This document shows, piece by piece, positions 62,747 through 64,000 of a stretch of DNA of 64,000 nucleotides. Every line of letters begins with the position of its first letter. The stretch's first letter is position 1. The stretch is from Siminovitchia thermophila (GTDB lineage: Bacteria > Bacillota > Bacilli > Bacillales > Bacillaceae_C): positions 1-64,000 of the forward strand of contig NZ_JAFBFH010000005.1 of the NCBI RefSeq assembly GCF_016909185.1, given 5' to 3'. A model generated the notes under the pieces. That model saw only the letters and a program-made list of their open reading frames with translations. It searched no databases and was not told the DNA's origin. The position numbers were made by a program, and so were the translations under genes.

Positions 62747-63481
62747 ATGAAAAAGATGTGTGCCGGAATGCTGTTGCTGTTAACTTTCGTAGTTGGTTTC
62801 GCCGGAACAGCGATGGCGGGCGATGTTGAATTAGGCAAGGAATTGGGGAAGCGCAATTTTACAGCGGAGCAAGTAAATAAAAGTGATCCGGAGTTAACGA
62901 AAAAATACGCCGAGATGTTGGGCATCGACACGGAAGGGAAAGATACGGAAACCTTACATAAGGAAATAAAAGAAAAGTATTTGCAAAAGCAAGCAGGGGA
63001 ATTTGGTATCAGCACTGAAGGGAAAACAACGGAACAATTAGAAAAGGAAATCCAGATGGTTTGGATGAAAAATATCGCGAAGCAATATGGTATTCAAACA
63101 GAAGGCAAGGATTTGAACACATTAAAGAAAGAGGTCAAAAAGGCGAGGCTCAGTGAACAAGCGCATGAACTCGGCATTTCAACAGAAGGAAAGTCGTTAA
63201 AGGAGTTAAGGAAAGAAGTTTGGGAAGCACAAGTTCTGAAGCATGCAGAAGAGTTGGGAATCTCCACGGAAGGCAAGGATCTTCGCGAACTGGCCAAAGA
63301 AGTGAGACATACGATGATTCACCGGGCCGCTGAAAAGCTGGGAGTGAATACAGACGGAAAGTCTGACGAAGAAATTTTCCATGAGATTATGATTAACCAC
63401 GGTGAAAAAGCAAGGGAAATGAAATTGTTTCCTTTTAAGGAAGAGAAAATTATTTTCATGGAAGGACATCCGGGAATGTAA
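62747..63481 (+). CDS. Secreted protein with six 28-residue repeats
   Basis: 244 residues. Signal peptide MKKMCAGMLLLLTFVVGFAG with AMA cleavage site near residue 24, then six repeats of 28 residues. The consensus is A..LGISTEGKDL.EL.KEV (first at about residue 54, last at about 194), ending in an EGHPGM tail. Related to the YckD-like short secreted repeat family; function unknown. Strong site AAGGAGGAATGTTTT. Its high repeat identity suggests recent amplification. Confidence 0.85.
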   Translation: MKKMCAGMLLLLTFVVGFAGTAMAGDVELGKELGKRNFTAEQVNKSDPELTKKYAEMLGIDTEGKDTETLHKEIKEKYLQKQAGEFGISTEGKTTEQLEKEIQMVWMKNIAKQYGIQTEGKDLNTLKKEVKKARLSEQAHELGISTEGKSLKELRKEVWEAQVLKHAEELGISTEGKDLRELAKEVRHTMIHRAAEKLGVNTDGKSDEEIFHEIMINHGEKAREMKLFPFKEEKIIFMEGHPGM

Positions 63482-63750
63482 AGGAAAACGCGCCCACCTA
63501 AATGGAAAAGTGAGACGATCCCAACACGTTAAAGTTTTATATGAAGCAGTCTGTTGGCTGGAATGAAGACGGTACAGAGCCGGACTCATGCCAGCCAATT
63601 TCTGTTCGATGGGTTAGTATTGTAGTACTGGATGTATTGCCTCAATTTTTTTAAACTCTTCGTATGTAGCAGGTTGCTTCCCTGTCATACATCATATATG
63701 CGCTTCTTTTATGCGATTAAAGCGCCCGTTTATTGAACCTTTATGTCATA
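63482..63750. other. Spacer without gene
   Basis: About 270 bases between convergent genes; no clear terminator hairpin was seen. Confidence 0.4.
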
Positions 63751-64000
63751 TCAGATAGTGAGTAAGGAAGATTTCTTTTCAATCACAGCTTTTATCGTTG
63801 AAACACTTTGTTCGATTGATTGATTTGTTGTGTCAATAATATTGGATTCAAGGGAACCCAGATTGTTAAATTGCGCCCACATTTTTTCCACCAATTTAAT
63901 GTTGGCATCTTCGTCCAATTTGGCACGGTTAATGGCTCGTTTCATTGTTTCTTCTTTGGCCGCTCTTAAAATAATGTAATGTACTTCATAATGATCTTGT
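63751..64000 (-). CDS. C-terminal part of an AAA/shikimate-kinase-like NTPase (runs off window)
   Basis: The frame enters from the right edge and ends at 63751: HYEVHYIILRAAKEETMKRA, INRAKLDEDANIKLVEKMWA, QFNNLGSLESNIIDTTNQSI. The pattern of a receptor beta-strand, arginine-rich lid and NVIDTTN end is that of small P-loop kinases with AAA_33-like fold. The P-loop must lie beyond position 64000. No function beyond nucleotide-dependent kinase family. Confidence 0.65.
   Translation of the reverse strand, partial: QDHYEVHYIILRAAKEETMKRAINRAKLDEDANIKLVEKMWAQFNNLGSLESNIIDTTNQSIEQSVSTIKAVIEKKSSLLTI

Overview
The window looks like a chromosomal segment from a member of the Bacillaceae (low-to-moderate GC Firmicute). 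The basis is strong AGGAGG-type ribosome binding sites, frequent TTG/GTG starts, typical Bacillus gene families (PucLM-type urate enzymes, SigO/RsoA/YvrJ, YsfB-GlcD-GlcF, GlpP, PdxK, TmrB, CspB-type cold-shock protein) and Bacillaceae-style intergenic repeats. Genus cannot be fixed by reading alone. No rRNA, tRNA or CRISPR array was seen.

Layout. 1-5.7 kb: urate utilisation (NCS2 permease, then convergently the unfused OHCU decarboxylase, uricase and HIU hydrolase) with a ZIP metal transporter between. 5.7-8.4 kb: minus-strand ABC transporter, membrane protein and CPBP-protease remnant, headed by an unannotated 30-residue peptide gene behind a palindromic operator. 8.6-14.4 kb: five-gene operon of permease, cytosolic class A beta-lactamase-like hydrolase, unusual regulator, enolase-superfamily enzyme and M20 carbamoylase-type amidase. 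14.4-15.4 kb: decayed DNA (thioredoxin reductase-like and RadC fragments, then a block of four hairpins). 15.4-18 kb: two unknown proteins, a small protein and a two-piece sigma factor (SigO-like plus RsoA-like) with YvrJ. 18-18.5 kb: a type I toxin-antitoxin locus. 19-23 kb: MFS transporter, ArsR/AHSA1 pair, an internally inverted M81-peptidase pseudogene, ASCH protein. 23.6-26 kb: amidohydrolase, DUF59 protein and DJ-1/PfpI protein. 26-30 kb: divergent CdaR-type regulator and glycolate oxidase glcDF. 31-33.4 kb: cold-shock protein, DMT transporter, two XRE regulators with perfect palindromes.

34-41.9 kb: complete peptide ABC transporter followed by an N-acylamino-acid racemase-type enolase and an M20 amidohydrolase, apparently an import-and-salvage operon. 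42.5-46 kb: VOC protein, frameshifted tmrB, XRE/membrane-protein pair, DUF4349 lipoprotein. 46.2-49.5 kb: repeat-rich spacer and a large RND efflux pump. 50-59.6 kb: glycerol-phosphate module: GlpP antiterminator, terminator hairpin in front of UgpB-A-E-C, HAD phosphatase, and on the opposite strand a PHP phosphoesterase plus TIM-barrel protein, interrupted by broken genes. 60-64 kb: PdxK, DoxX-like protein, coiled-coil protein, an array of about eleven 40-bp repeats, a secreted protein made of 28-residue repeats, and the start-truncated end of an AAA-type kinase-like gene.

Two themes recur. One is salvage of nitrogen and carbon from urate, glycolate, N-acyl or N-carbamoyl amino acids, peptides and glycerophosphodiesters. 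The other is extensive gene decay: at least eight broken genes, several with rearrangements rather than simple frameshifts. The least explained systems are the peptide/CPBP/ABC cluster near 8 kb, the split-sigma-factor neighbourhood at 15-18 kb and the hairpin block at 15.0-15.2 kb.
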